Part shown: in pieces, positions 7,708 to 15,845 of the stretch
How the letters are laid out: the number at the start of each line of letters is the position of its first letter
Position numbering within the stretch: position 1 is the first letter of the stretch
Source: CAZGUG01 sp964625335
Lineage (GTDB): Bacteria > Bacillota > Clostridia > Ch29
Assembly: GCA_964625335.1 (NCBI GenBank)
Contig: CAZVBE010000006.1
Span: 1 to 64,000, forward strand
DNA length: 64,000 bases
Direction: 5' to 3'
The notes under the pieces: generated by a model
Databases searched by the model: none
The model's input: only the letters and a program-made list of their open reading frames with translations
Told to the model about the DNA's origin: nothing
Position numbers and translations under genes: made by a program

Positions 7708-8625
7708 GTGAGAAAAATGATGCCGCTATTATTGATTACCATACTAATATGTTTTTCCGTCATTTTTAGTGGGTGTACCGATGAAAACGAAAACACTGAA
7801 GCTGGTGAGATTAAATCTAACGATGAAATCGAAAACGATCAGGTTAATGAAATAGTATTCACAGATGAGTTTAATGGAAATATAATAAGCCCGCTTGTCA
7901 CAGCAGAAATGAAAGATAAACTTCTTGACAGCATTTCCGGCATGAAAGAAATGGGACCCGGCGTAGGTCCATGGAGAATTATATACTGTAACGGAGACAA
8001 AATAATCCTTTATAACTATGCTCATATTGTAGCTTGTGATATTTCGAAAGAAAACAAGGGGATATATTCCATCATTGACCTAATGGGTTTAAAGACAGGA
8101 ACCTATCAAGGGTCAATAATTGCTATGGTGTACCCCAGCTCGGATGCAATGTCCTGCATTTTGGGGGCAGGGTATTGGGAAATGGACATTGAAGCGTCAC
8201 CCAGTCTTTACCTGTGTAATCTCTGCGATGGGTCGGTAAAAGAGCTGGAAACAAATTATAATATGGCAAATGGTGAAGTGAAATGGTACAGAAATATGCA
8301 GAGTTCGGATATGCTGCCTTGGTATGTTGCAATTAGAGGAAATGATACCTGTATTATCTGGGATATAGAAGGCGAAAAGAGGATAGACAGTATTCCGACA
8401 GACTCCGGGCTGGAAACGGTAGAAGAAAATTATGTAGAGCGTATTAACATAGACACAGGCTATACCTATTTATATTGGTGGAAGGTTAATGAAAATACCG
8501 TGATAGGTGCACCATATAGCAAAGATGCAGGCAATGCCAGCGACTTAAAACTTACTGATTTTGAAATAATTGAGGTTAATCTAAAGGATATGTCAGGCAA
8601 GGTATTGTATAAAATAACTAGTTGA
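7708..8625 (+). CDS. Lipoprotein of unknown function
   Basis: A 305-residue protein beginning at GTG 7708, with AGGGAG about nine bases upstream. Residues 1-22 are a lipoprotein signal with lipobox FSGC (Cys23), then an acidic, low-complexity linker rich in Glu and Asn. The rest contains beta-strand-like blocks with regularly spaced Trp and Tyr (for example GPWRIIYCNGDKIILYNYAH and YLYWWKV), which could be a small propeller. I do not recognise a family. Its stop codon lies where the sequence of a broken ISLre2 transposase begins, so its natural C-terminus may have been altered by that insertion. Confidence 0.7.
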   Translation: MRKMMPLLLITILICFSVIFSGCTDENENTEAGEIKSNDEIENDQVNEIVFTDEFNGNIISPLVTAEMKDKLLDSISGMKEMGPGVGPWRIIYCNGDKIILYNYAHIVACDISKENKGIYSIIDLMGLKTGTYQGSIIAMVYPSSDAMSCILGAGYWEMDIEASPSLYLCNLCDGSVKELETNYNMANGEVKWYRNMQSSDMLPWYVAIRGNDTCIIWDIEGEKRIDSIPTDSGLETVEENYVERINIDTGYTYLYWWKVNENTVIGAPYSKDAGNASDLKLTDFEIIEVNLKDMSGKVLYKITS

Positions 8626-9066
8626 ACATGTAGAGATTAAGCAAGATAAAAGGAGTGTAAATGTACTCTACATGGAAACTGACGAAGATCATGTGGCACT
8701 TCAGGATGGAGGGTCTATAGAACCAAAGCTTGTCTATGTGCATGAGGGAAGGAAGAAAGTAGGGAAAAACCGGTGGAAGTTTTGGACTATATAGATAAGG
8801 CTTATGACGTTGATACTATTAAAAAGATATACCTATCAGGGGATGGAGCGCCTTGGATAAATAATGGACTAGGCTGGATAAAGGAAAGCATCTACGTACT
8901 GGATCGTTACCACTTATCAAAGTATGTAACGCAAGCTACAGCGCATATGGGATACACCACACCAATCATGTGGGATTATATAAACAGCGGTGACAAGAAT
9001 AGTATAAAAGAGCTTTTTAATGCAATCATAAGTACAACGTTTCTTAAGTCAGTAAGAAATGCTTAA
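8624..9066 (+). pseudogene. ISLre2-family transposase remnant
   Basis: Two pieces of a UPF0236/ISLre2 transposase in different frames. The first (8624-8794) contains METDEDHVALQ and PKLVYVHEGRKK, the conserved DEDH region. The second (8773-9066) contains YIDKAYDVDTIKKIYLSGDGAPWI and LDRYHLSKYV. About 25 residues normally between them are missing and the frame shifts at the junction. The protein then stops after LKSVRNA, well short of the usual 450 or so residues. The N-terminal third is absent as well. No terminal inverted repeats were recognised. Inactive. Confidence 0.85.
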
Positions 9067-9085
9067 GCTGGAAGATAATCAGGGG

Positions 9086-9116
9086 GTTACTATATTCTTT
9101 AAAAACCCATAGTAAC
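9086..9116 (+). repeat. 8-base inverted repeat behind the ISLre2 remnant
   Basis: GTTACTAT (9086-9093) and ATAGTAAC (9109-9116) are perfectly complementary with a 15-base spacer. It lacks a T-tract and so is a poor terminator. It may be a relic of an insertion-sequence end or of another repeat. Nothing else is evident in 9067-9143. Confidence 0.35.
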
Positions 9117-9143
9117 TTGACGCGATCAATACATGGTTCTTAC

Positions 9144-9172
9144 TTGTATATTTCTAAACAATGAAATATAAT
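9144..9172 (+). promoter_or_regulatory. Candidate SigA promoter of the potassium cassette
   Basis: TTGTAT (9144-9149), 17 bases, TATAAT (9167-9172), about 100 bases ahead of the sensor kinase start. The -10 is perfect and the -35 differs at two positions. Confidence 0.5.
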
Positions 9173-9272
9173 TGCCTCGAGCACTATTAAAATGTGATAG
9201 AAACGCTATACTTGACTGCCAAAGAACCGATGGACGGTAGGACAAAAATGAGGAAATTAGGGGTGAGATGTC

Positions 9273-10802
9273 GTGACTGAACAAAGAATAGGCAACACAC
9301 AGAATTTTGTTTTTCGTGCCTTTCTGATGGTTGCACTACTTGCTGCTGCCTCCGCAATCGGGTACCTTTTCCGTTTCATAGGTTTTCCGGAAACCAATAT
9401 TGTCATTGTCTATCTTCTTGCGGTGCTTATGACTGCATGGCTGACCCATGGCTTTGTACTTGGCATCCTTGCATCGGTGATTGCGACTTTTGCCTTCAAT
9501 TATTTTTTCACCGAACCGTACTTCACCTTTACTGTCAACGAACCGAGTTACATCATTACTTTTATCATAATGACCATTACAGCGCTTGTTACAAGTACGC
9601 TTACCTCTCACGTCAAACTAAGTGCACTTTCGGCTAGAGAAAAAGAAATGGAAACAAAGGCGGTCTACAATCTTACCAATCATCTGACCGATGCCAAAGA
9701 CATACATGATATTGCCAGAATTGCTGTGGACGCTATCAGCAATTGTTTTTTTTGCAAAGCTGCTCTCCTTTGCTTTGATGAGAATGGTATACCAGAACAA
9801 TTCTTTATCCAGCAGGTTTCATCCGAAAAGCAAGTACGTAGAAAAGTCCAAGATACGGCAGAGATCAAACATCAGATTGAGAATTTACGGACAGGCTATG
9901 ATATTGGGCCAAAATTTTATGATTGGCCTATTTATGGCATAGAAAGCATCCTTGGCATTATCCGTATACCCAAAGAAAATGCCTCTATTATGAATGATGC
10001 GCAGAAGCGTCTTTTGCGCTCCATGATTGAAAGCACCGCTCTTGCAATGGATAGATATCGGTCTGCCGAGCAGCGCATCAAATTACGTGAGGAAACTATA
10101 CAAGAACGCTATCGCGGAAATTTGCTTCGGGCGATCTCCCATGATTTGCGTACTCCACTTTCGGGTATCATTGGAACATCGGAAATGCTCATAGACATGA
10201 CCCGACCAGACGACCCCCGATATGCCTTGGCAGAAGGTATCCACAAAGAAGCGGATTGGCTGCACTCGCTGGTAGAAAATATTTTAAGCCTTACCCGTCT
10301 GCAAGATGGCAGACTGGTATTGAATAAACAGATGGAAGCTGTAGAGGAAGTTATAGGAGGCGCAGTAAACCATATTGCCCAGCAGTCGCCGGAACATGAA
10401 ATCACAGTCAGCGTGCCCGATGAACTTTTGCTTGTTCCTATGGACGTGAAATTAATAGAGCAGGTTTTAGTCAATCTATTGGATAATGCAACCAAGCATA
10501 CTCCGAAGGAAAACGAAATCAGTGTTTCCGTGATTGAGGATGTATATAAAAATTTGGTTATATTCTCCGTAAGGGATAGGGGAGCGGGCATCTCGATTTC
10601 CGATTTGCCGTATATCTTCCAGATGTTTCATACCTCACATGCCAAACACGCTGATGCAGGGCATGGCATCGGTTTGGGTCTTGCCATTTGCGATGCCATC
10701 ATTAAAGCGCATGGTGGGGACATAGAAGCTCACAACCGCACAGACGGACAGGGAGCGGAGTTTATCTTTACTCTTCCGATGGAGGGAACAGAGAATGAAT
10801 AA
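9273..10802 (+). CDS. KdpD-like sensor histidine kinase lacking the N-terminal KdpD/Usp sensor
   Basis: A 509-residue membrane histidine kinase that corresponds to the C-terminal part of KdpD. Four hydrophobic helices at about residues 15-112 form a DUF4118 domain. A GAF-like region (about 130-260) follows, then the HisKA domain with AISHDLRTPLSG (His290) and an ATPase domain (NLLDNATKH, DRGAGI, GIGLGLAI). The usual 370-residue cytoplasmic KdpD and Usp domains are absent, and a GTG start with AGGGG upstream shows this is the natural length. It overlaps the response-regulator gene by eight bases and stands ahead of Trk transport genes, so it probably senses potassium or osmotic state and controls Trk. 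No kdpABC is present here. Confidence 0.92.
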   Translation: MTEQRIGNTQNFVFRAFLMVALLAAASAIGYLFRFIGFPETNIVIVYLLAVLMTAWLTHGFVLGILASVIATFAFNYFFTEPYFTFTVNEPSYIITFIIMTITALVTSTLTSHVKLSALSAREKEMETKAVYNLTNHLTDAKDIHDIARIAVDAISNCFFCKAALLCFDENGIPEQFFIQQVSSEKQVRRKVQDTAEIKHQIENLRTGYDIGPKFYDWPIYGIESILGIIRIPKENASIMNDAQKRLLRSMIESTALAMDRYRSAEQRIKLREETIQERYRGNLLRAISHDLRTPLSGIIGTSEMLIDMTRPDDPRYALAEGIHKEADWLHSLVENILSLTRLQDGRLVLNKQMEAVEEVIGGAVNHIAQQSPEHEITVSVPDELLLVPMDVKLIEQVLVNLLDNATKHTPKENEISVSVIEDVYKNLVIFSVRDRGAGISISDLPYIFQMFHTSHAKHADAGHGIGLGLAICDAIIKAHGGDIEAHNRTDGQGAEFIFTLPMEGTENE

Positions 10803-11493
10803 ATTCAATGAACGTGTCCTTGTTGTCGAGGACGACACGCAAATACGAAATTTCATCTGCTATTCGCTGCGCACAGAGGGTTTTCAATATATTACAGCGG
10901 ATACGGGACAGGGTGCACTTGGACTGCTTGTTTCGGAGCAAATCGACTTAATGCTGCTTGACCTTGGATTGCCTGATTTTGATGGCATGGAGGTTATAAA
11001 GAAGGTGCGCGAATGGTCTGAACTGCCAATCATTGTTGTTTCCGCACGGGATCAAGACAAGGAAAAGGCGGCTGCACTGGACATGGGTGCTGACGACTAT
11101 TTAACAAAACCTTTTTCTGCAACGGAACTTCTGGCGCGGATCCGTGTTGCCCTGCGCCATCTATACAAGCAAAATGGAAGTAAAGCACAGTCAAGCATAT
11201 CTGTTGGTGATTTGCGGATAGACCTGGACAAACGCCTGGTTTATCTAAACAACGACGAGCTGCACGTGACGCCTATGGAGTATAGCCTATTGGCGCTTTT
11301 TTTCAAGAACATCGGGAAAGTGCTGACAACAGGCAATATTATAAGGGAGATATGGGGCGTGGGATATGGGACCGATACACAGGCGTTACGGGCACTGATG
11401 GCAGGGCTGCGACGAAAAATAGAGATAAATCCGGCTAAACCGCGATACATTAAGACGGAAATAGGCGTCGGGTACAGACTTGTAGATGAATAA
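10795..11493 (+). CDS. KdpE-like response regulator (OmpR family)
   Basis: A 232-residue two-component regulator. The receiver domain has the acidic pair at residues 13-14, phospho-acceptor Asp56 in LMLLDLGLPDFDG, and the switch lysine in YLTKPF. The C-terminal winged helix (about 135-230) has RALMAGLRRKIE and the terminal IGVGYRL typical of KdpE/OmpR. It partners the kinase whose gene it overlaps. Likely targets are the genes immediately downstream, which have repeated TCTCACA boxes ahead of them. Confidence 0.94.
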   Translation: MNKFNERVLVVEDDTQIRNFICYSLRTEGFQYITADTGQGALGLLVSEQIDLMLLDLGLPDFDGMEVIKKVREWSELPIIVVSARDQDKEKAAALDMGADDYLTKPFSATELLARIRVALRHLYKQNGSKAQSSISVGDLRIDLDKRLVYLNNDELHVTPMEYSLLALFFKNIGKVLTTGNIIREIWGVGYGTDTQALRALMAGLRRKIEINPAKPRYIKTEIGVGYRLVDE

Positions 11494-11507
11494 ACGATAT
11501 GGCAAAG

Positions 11508-11541
11508 GCCTCTTCGGTGAATTACCGAGGCGGCTTTTTTT
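11508..11541 (+). terminator. Terminator after the two-component genes
   Basis: GCCTCTTCGGT pairs with ACCGAGGCGGC (one mismatch, one G-T pair) over a GAATT loop, followed by a run of seven to eight T. It separates the regulator pair from the transporter genes, implying a separate promoter for the latter. Confidence 0.75.
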
Positions 11542-11554
11542 GCGTTATCACATC

Positions 11555-11594
11555 TTTCTCACAGATTACAACCTTTTCTCACACCACTCTCACA
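11555..11594 (+). promoter_or_regulatory. Repeated TCTCACA boxes, candidate KdpE-type operator
   Basis: TTTCTCACA occurs at 11555-11563 and 11575-11583, exactly 20 bases apart (about two helical turns), and TCTCACA again ending at 11594. OmpR-type regulators usually bind direct repeats, and this lies just ahead of the regulated-looking trk genes. The assignment to the adjacent KdpE-like protein is inference. Confidence 0.45.
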
Positions 11595-11652
11595 GCGTTT
11601 TTGCTATTATAAAAAATATAAAAAAACTATGTTCCAAGGGAGGAATGGTGCT

Positions 11653-12048
11653 GTGAAACAGGCGAACACATCAGAGAACAAACAGGAGCTAGCTGCTCTG
11701 TGCAGCACGGTTAGAAAGCTTGTCGATCAAAGTGAATATCGGCAATGTGAAAGCCTTATTATTAACGCTATGTGCAAATATCCACACGCACCGGAACCAC
11801 ACAATCTTATTGGTGTGCTGCTTGAAAAGGAAGGCGACCATATCACTGCTATGAAGCATTTTCGCGCCGCATGGGCTCTAGACCCTACTTATATACCGGC
11901 ACGCTATAATCTTGAACACTTTGGAACTTTCTTTTCAAAAGGCAAGTGCGCATTCGACGAAATGGACTGCTCCGAGGATGAAAAGCAAGACTTATTCAAG
12001 GTTGAGTATGATACACATGGCGTTGGTCGTGTTGTCAGGAGGCGTTAA
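11653..12048 (+). CDS. Small TPR-repeat protein in the trk operon
   Basis: A 131-residue cytoplasmic protein with about two tetratricopeptide repeats (EPHNLIGVLLEKEGDHITAM, HFRAAWALDPTYIPARYNLE). The frame opens at ATG 11629, but the ribosome site AAGGGAGG (11636-11643) points to GTG 11653, which begins MKQANTSEN. It ends one base before the first trkA-like gene, so the two are transcribed and probably translated together. TPR proteins usually scaffold protein contacts, so it may tether the TrkA rings or the kinase, but no direct evidence is visible. The C-terminus is acidic and then basic (VVRRR). Confidence 0.75.
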   Translation: MKQANTSENKQELAALCSTVRKLVDQSEYRQCESLIINAMCKYPHAPEPHNLIGVLLEKEGDHITAMKHFRAAWALDPTYIPARYNLEHFGTFFSKGKCAFDEMDCSEDEKQDLFKVEYDTHGVGRVVRRR

Positions 12049-12049
12049 A

Positions 12050-12499
12050 ATGGGATTGTTTACAGGGAAAACCAAAAACCATGACTATATAATTATCATT
12101 GGCTGTGGACGCTTGGGTGCCAACCTCGCCGATACCTTATCCGATAGCGGGGGGAATGTCTTAATAATTGACTACAACAAAGATTCTTTCCGCAAGCTTT
12201 CACCGTCATTCGGAGGTCTTACACTCACGGGCGATGCTACGGATATAGATGTGCTTCACGAAGCACAGATTGAAAAGGCAACTGGAGTCGTTTCCGTCAC
12301 CAATAATGACAACACAAATATCATGGTGGCGCAGTTAGCCAAAGAACTTTTCAATATCCAACGGGTTATTGCCCGTCTTTATGACCACGAAAGGGAATGT
12401 GTATACCGTGAATTCGGTATTGATACGATCTGCCCCGCTGTTTTGTCTGCTAAGGAAATAAGCAAACTTCTGGACGGTATTTATAAGGAGGAAATCTAA
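12050..12499 (+). CDS. TrkA-N (RCK) nucleotide-binding protein of a potassium transporter
   Basis: A 149-residue protein made of one Rossmann-type RCK domain: YIIIIGCGRLGANLADTL binds NAD(H) or ATP/ADP and LIIDYNKDSF carries the ribose-binding acid. No TrkA-C domain follows, so it resembles one half of a classical two-domain TrkA. ATG 12050 is preceded by AGGAGG. Its stop codon overlaps the next start (TAATG). With its neighbour it should form the cytoplasmic gating ring beneath TrkH. Confidence 0.9.
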   Translation: MGLFTGKTKNHDYIIIIGCGRLGANLADTLSDSGGNVLIIDYNKDSFRKLSPSFGGLTLTGDATDIDVLHEAQIEKATGVVSVTNNDNTNIMVAQLAKELFNIQRVIARLYDHERECVYREFGIDTICPAVLSAKEISKLLDGIYKEEI

Positions 12500-13164
12500 T
12501 GAAAACGCGAGTTCTATTGATTGGCGGCTTCAACAAAGCACAGTCACTTGCTCGTTCCTTGATAAATAAGGGCTACTTTGTTATTGCAATCAACAATGAT
12601 TATGAGAATTGCCTCGCACTAGCGGAGATTAATTCCATCACCGTTATCAACGGAGACGGCACCAAACCGTTTGTTTTGGAAGATGCGAATGCGCAGGACT
12701 CCGATATTGCCATTGCTCTTACCCAAAGAGATGATGACAATCTGGTGATATGTGAACTTTGCAAAAAGAAGTTTCATGTCAAAAAGACGGTGGCGCTGGT
12801 AAACGACCCAAAGAAAACCGAGTTTTTTTACAAGATGGGGATTGATTCTGTTGTATGTGCAATTAACGCCATTACAAGCATTATCGAACAGCAGGCTTTC
12901 CTGGACGAGATTGCGACCTTGGTACCAATCGGCGAGGGACGTATAAGCATTGCGGAGGTTCCTATACCGGGAAATGCGCCGGTGGTGGACAAGAAGCTGT
13001 GGGAAATCAACCTGCCTAAAGAGGTTATCATAGGCTGTATTCTTCGGGGTGAAAAGAGCATGATACCGCGTGGGGATACGCGTATACTTGCCGGAGATGT
13101 GCTTGTGCTCATTTCATCCGATAAGCAGGAGATGGCGGCTATCAAGGAACTGACGGGACGGTGA
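12499..13164 (+). CDS. trkA: TrkA potassium uptake regulatory protein (RCK_N plus RCK_C)
   Basis: A 221-residue gating subunit. The N-terminal Rossmann fold starts RVLLIGGFNKAQSLARSL, a variant of the glycine motif, and the C-terminal TrkA-C domain (about 140-220) includes RISIAEVPIPGNAP and GDVLVLISSDKQEMAAI. TrkA-C domains bind small ligands, including cyclic di-AMP in some Gram-positive bacteria. The start codon overlaps the stop of the preceding TrkA-N gene, and AAGGAGG lies upstream. Confidence 0.92.
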   Translation: MKTRVLLIGGFNKAQSLARSLINKGYFVIAINNDYENCLALAEINSITVINGDGTKPFVLEDANAQDSDIAIALTQRDDDNLVICELCKKKFHVKKTVALVNDPKKTEFFYKMGIDSVVCAINAITSIIEQQAFLDEIATLVPIGEGRISIAEVPIPGNAPVVDKKLWEINLPKEVIIGCILRGEKSMIPRGDTRILAGDVLVLISSDKQEMAAIKELTGR

Positions 13165-13170
13165 TAACTA

Positions 13171-14652
13171 ATGAAACGGTATTTTTACAGCTGTAGCAAT
13201 TGCGGGAAACTAATGCTGCTCATAGGAGTGCTCGTTTCGGTACCTCTTACTGTACTGCCGTTTTTTCCGGAGGAAACACGGTACGCAGCCTCGTTTGCTG
13301 TTCCGGCACTTATATCTATTATTGCAGGGTTTGTCATGTGCCTGTTGTCAAAACAGGACGAAAACAACTTTCATTGGCAATACACGATGCAAAGCGGTAG
13401 TTTAACGGTGCTGTTTGCGTGGGGTTACGGGTTTTTGGCAGGTGCGCTTCCTTTCGTGCTCTCTGGGGAGCTATATTTTATTCAGGCTTTGTTTGAATCG
13501 GTAAGCGGATGGACAACCACCGGCCTTTCGGTTATGGATGTAACGGCAACGCCGCATATTTTCCTGTTTCACCGCAGTTTTATGCAGTTTTGCGGTGGAT
13601 TAGGTTTCATTATGATGATGGTCATGTTCATTCAGGGAAAGCAGTCCATGAACCTGTATTACGCCGAAGGACACACCGATAAACTCATGCCAAACCTAAA
13701 AAAGACGGCGCGGATAATTCTAACAATGTATCTGTCTTTTCTCGCTGGCGGAACGCTGCTCTATATTCTGTTCGGAATGAAGCCCTTTGACAGCTTGCTC
13801 CACGCAATGAGTGCACTATCAACAGGCGGGTTTTCTACCCGGGCGGATAGTATCGGTGCGTTTAACAGCCTTGCCATAGAGGCGATTACTATTGTATTAA
13901 TGCTTATAGGTACAACCAATTTTGCCGTGCTGCTGCTGGTTACAAAAAGGAAATTTAGTCGGGTACGGCGAGTTAGTGAAGTCCGGTTCATGCTGGTGCT
14001 TCTGGCGGTTTTTGTACCGGTTACGGCCTTTGCGCTTTTCTACGGTCTGTATATGAGCATTGGAGAAAGTATACGGACGGCCATATTTAACGTTTTGTCG
14101 GCACTATCCACTACCGGCTATTCTACTGTATCCTACACTAACTGGCCGTACTTTGCTGTCGGAATCCTTGTTATACTTATGCTTATAGGTGGAGGTATTG
14201 GCTCAACGGCAGGCGGCATTAAACTCTCCCGTATATATCTGTTGATGCGGATAACGGCAGAAGACGTACGGAAGCGGCTTTCTCCTGCACGAAGCGTTGT
14301 TGCTCCTTATTATTACAGAGCGCAGGGGAAAACCCCCATTGACAGTACGCTTGTGGCAGATACCACCGGTTTTATCACTTCCTATATAGTTATATACCTG
14401 ATTGGTACGCTGCTTCTTACATGGTCTGCAGATTGTACCCTTACCGAAGCAATGTTTGAATTTGCCTCTGCACTGGGTACGGTTGGGTTATCCGTCGGTC
14501 TGACAGGCCCAACAACCGGAAGCGCAACACTCATAATAGAAATAATCGGCATGATACTTGGCAGGTTGGAGATTTTTATTGTTATGATTGGCATCTATTC
14601 CAGTGTGACGCTGATAAGACAACGCATACAGAGGAAGATAAAACAAATTTGA
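13171..14652 (+). CDS. trkH: TrkH-family potassium uptake channel
   Basis: A 493-residue integral membrane protein with the four-fold M1-P-M2 design of TrkH/KtrB. Selectivity-filter-like loops are SGWTTTGLS, ALSTGGFST, ALSTTGYSTV and ALGTVGLSVG, each centred on the conserved glycine that lines the potassium pore. It is the last gene of the cassette, six bases behind trkA, and supplies the transmembrane path gated by the two RCK proteins. Length and helix content are normal for the family. Confidence 0.95.
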   Translation: MKRYFYSCSNCGKLMLLIGVLVSVPLTVLPFFPEETRYAASFAVPALISIIAGFVMCLLSKQDENNFHWQYTMQSGSLTVLFAWGYGFLAGALPFVLSGELYFIQALFESVSGWTTTGLSVMDVTATPHIFLFHRSFMQFCGGLGFIMMMVMFIQGKQSMNLYYAEGHTDKLMPNLKKTARIILTMYLSFLAGGTLLYILFGMKPFDSLLHAMSALSTGGFSTRADSIGAFNSLAIEAITIVLMLIGTTNFAVLLLVTKRKFSRVRRVSEVRFMLVLLAVFVPVTAFALFYGLYMSIGESIRTAIFNVLSALSTTGYSTVSYTNWPYFAVGILVILMLIGGGIGSTAGGIKLSRIYLLMRITAEDVRKRLSPARSVVAPYYYRAQGKTPIDSTLVADTTGFITSYIVIYLIGTLLLTWSADCTLTEAMFEFASALGTVGLSVGLTGPTTGSATLIIEIIGMILGRLEIFIVMIGIYSSVTLIRQRIQRKIKQI

Positions 14653-15135
14653 TAAGGTTTTTCATAATATCAATCTATACCGGCTGCTATCACGGTTTCC
14701 CCTCATAAAGAGAAATATAAATAAAAAGAAGAATGATAATAAGTAGAATAACATCAAGCAGTTTACTATTAATGATGAATTTGGTATGCTAATAGCAATG
14801 AATTGTACTGACAATTACAAATCATTCCTAATACTTAAAGATACAGATGATAATGAAAGCAAGATATATAACATGGTAAAATACCTCGTGAAAACTAATC
14901 CAATATGCTAACGAATAAAACGTCTCATCTATAGGCCGGTATTTCCCAGCTAAAGGTTCGCAAACACCGGAAAATTTACAGTATTCCAGAACTGTTTGTT
15001 TAGGAGCTACAGCAGTTCTTTGAAACCACACGCAATAGACGCGGTGTCTTTCCGTGAATTATGCAAGCTTATGATTTGGGTGTGTATTGGTTCATATTAG
15101 TTTGATAATGTGAATTAAGAAGGGATGATACAAGG
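14653..15135 (+). other. Gap of 483 bases with a possible gene remnant
   Basis: AT-rich. A start-less open stretch 14747-14911 reads IKQFTINDEFGMLIAMNCTD and ends YLVKTNPIC, protein-like but too short to identify. No tRNA or clear terminator was seen. I see no function in 14912-15120. Confidence 0.3.
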
Positions 15136-15603
15136 ATGGATGTATACGAGTTTAATGCTGAAATAAAAAAACATGATAACATGGATGCTGCTTTTATTGA
15201 ATTTCCTTATGATACAGAAAAGGAATTCGGAACAAAAGGTCAAATAAAAGTACTGGCGACTTTTGATGGTTACGAATATAGAGGTTCATTAGCAAAAATG
15301 GGGAATTATTGTCATGTTTTAGGATTGACGCAAAAAACTAGAAATGCTATAGGTAAAAAACCGGGAGACACTGTACATGTTATATTGAAAAAAGACGAAG
15401 AACCTCGAATTATTGAAATTCCAGAAGACTTAATAAAGCACTTTGAGGTAAATAAAGAGGCGAGAGACTTTTTCGATACACTATCTTATACTAACAGAAA
15501 AAAATATATGCAATGGATAACTAGTGCAAAGAAGAGTGAAACACGAAACAAAAGGCTTAAAGATACTATATATATGCTTTCAAATAAAGTTAAGCAGCCA
15601 TGA
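15136..15603 (+). CDS. DUF1905 / YdeI-type (OmdA) protein
   Basis: A 155-residue protein in two parts. Residues about 5-95 match DUF1905, a small barrel (EFPYDTEKEFGTKGQIKVLA, GDTVHVILKKDEEPR). Residues 95-150 match the YdeI/OmpD-associated helical tail (DFFDTLSYTNRKKYMQWITS, KKSETRNKRL). In other bacteria members are annotated as bacteriocin-protection proteins, on limited evidence. The ribosome site AAGAAGGGATG is at the usual distance. It stands alone between two gene-poor gaps, consistent with an acquired cargo gene. Confidence 0.85.
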   Translation: MDVYEFNAEIKKHDNMDAAFIEFPYDTEKEFGTKGQIKVLATFDGYEYRGSLAKMGNYCHVLGLTQKTRNAIGKKPGDTVHVILKKDEEPRIIEIPEDLIKHFEVNKEARDFFDTLSYTNRKKYMQWITSAKKSETRNKRLKDTIYMLSNKVKQP

Positions 15604-15651
15604 TATATTCATATATGGTGCAATAGAGGTTAAAAAGATTAATCCAGGGGT

Positions 15652-15688
15652 GCGACGTCCTGTCGCATTCTGAGTTAAGGGACGTCGC
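15652..15688 (+). repeat. GC-rich hairpin in an AT-rich gap
   Basis: GCGACGTCC (15652-15660) pairs with GGACGTCGC (15680-15688) over a 19-base loop. The 70 bases around it are far richer in G and C than their neighbours. There is no T-tract, so it is not a standard terminator. It resembles a mobile-element end or recombination site but matches none that I can name. Confidence 0.4.
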
Positions 15689-15845
15689 GAGCGCCAGACG
15701 TTATACGCCATCGAAAGCAGTGATCGTGGCATCGTGAGCGGATTTAATTTGAGAAAATTAGAAGTGACATTATTCTATTTGTTAGAAAACATAAACATAA
15801 GATATTATATATTTTCTACAAAAGATTAAAAAGGGGGCACAAGTA

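Noticed and set aside
9210..9245. Additional REP-like copy before the sensor kinase
   Set aside because: CAAAGAACCG is shared with the reverse core, but the rest does not match and arms do not pair.
15652..15735. Integron attC site
   Set aside because: GTTATAC does not satisfy the GTTRRRY core and no paired R''/L'' boxes were found. No integrase is present.
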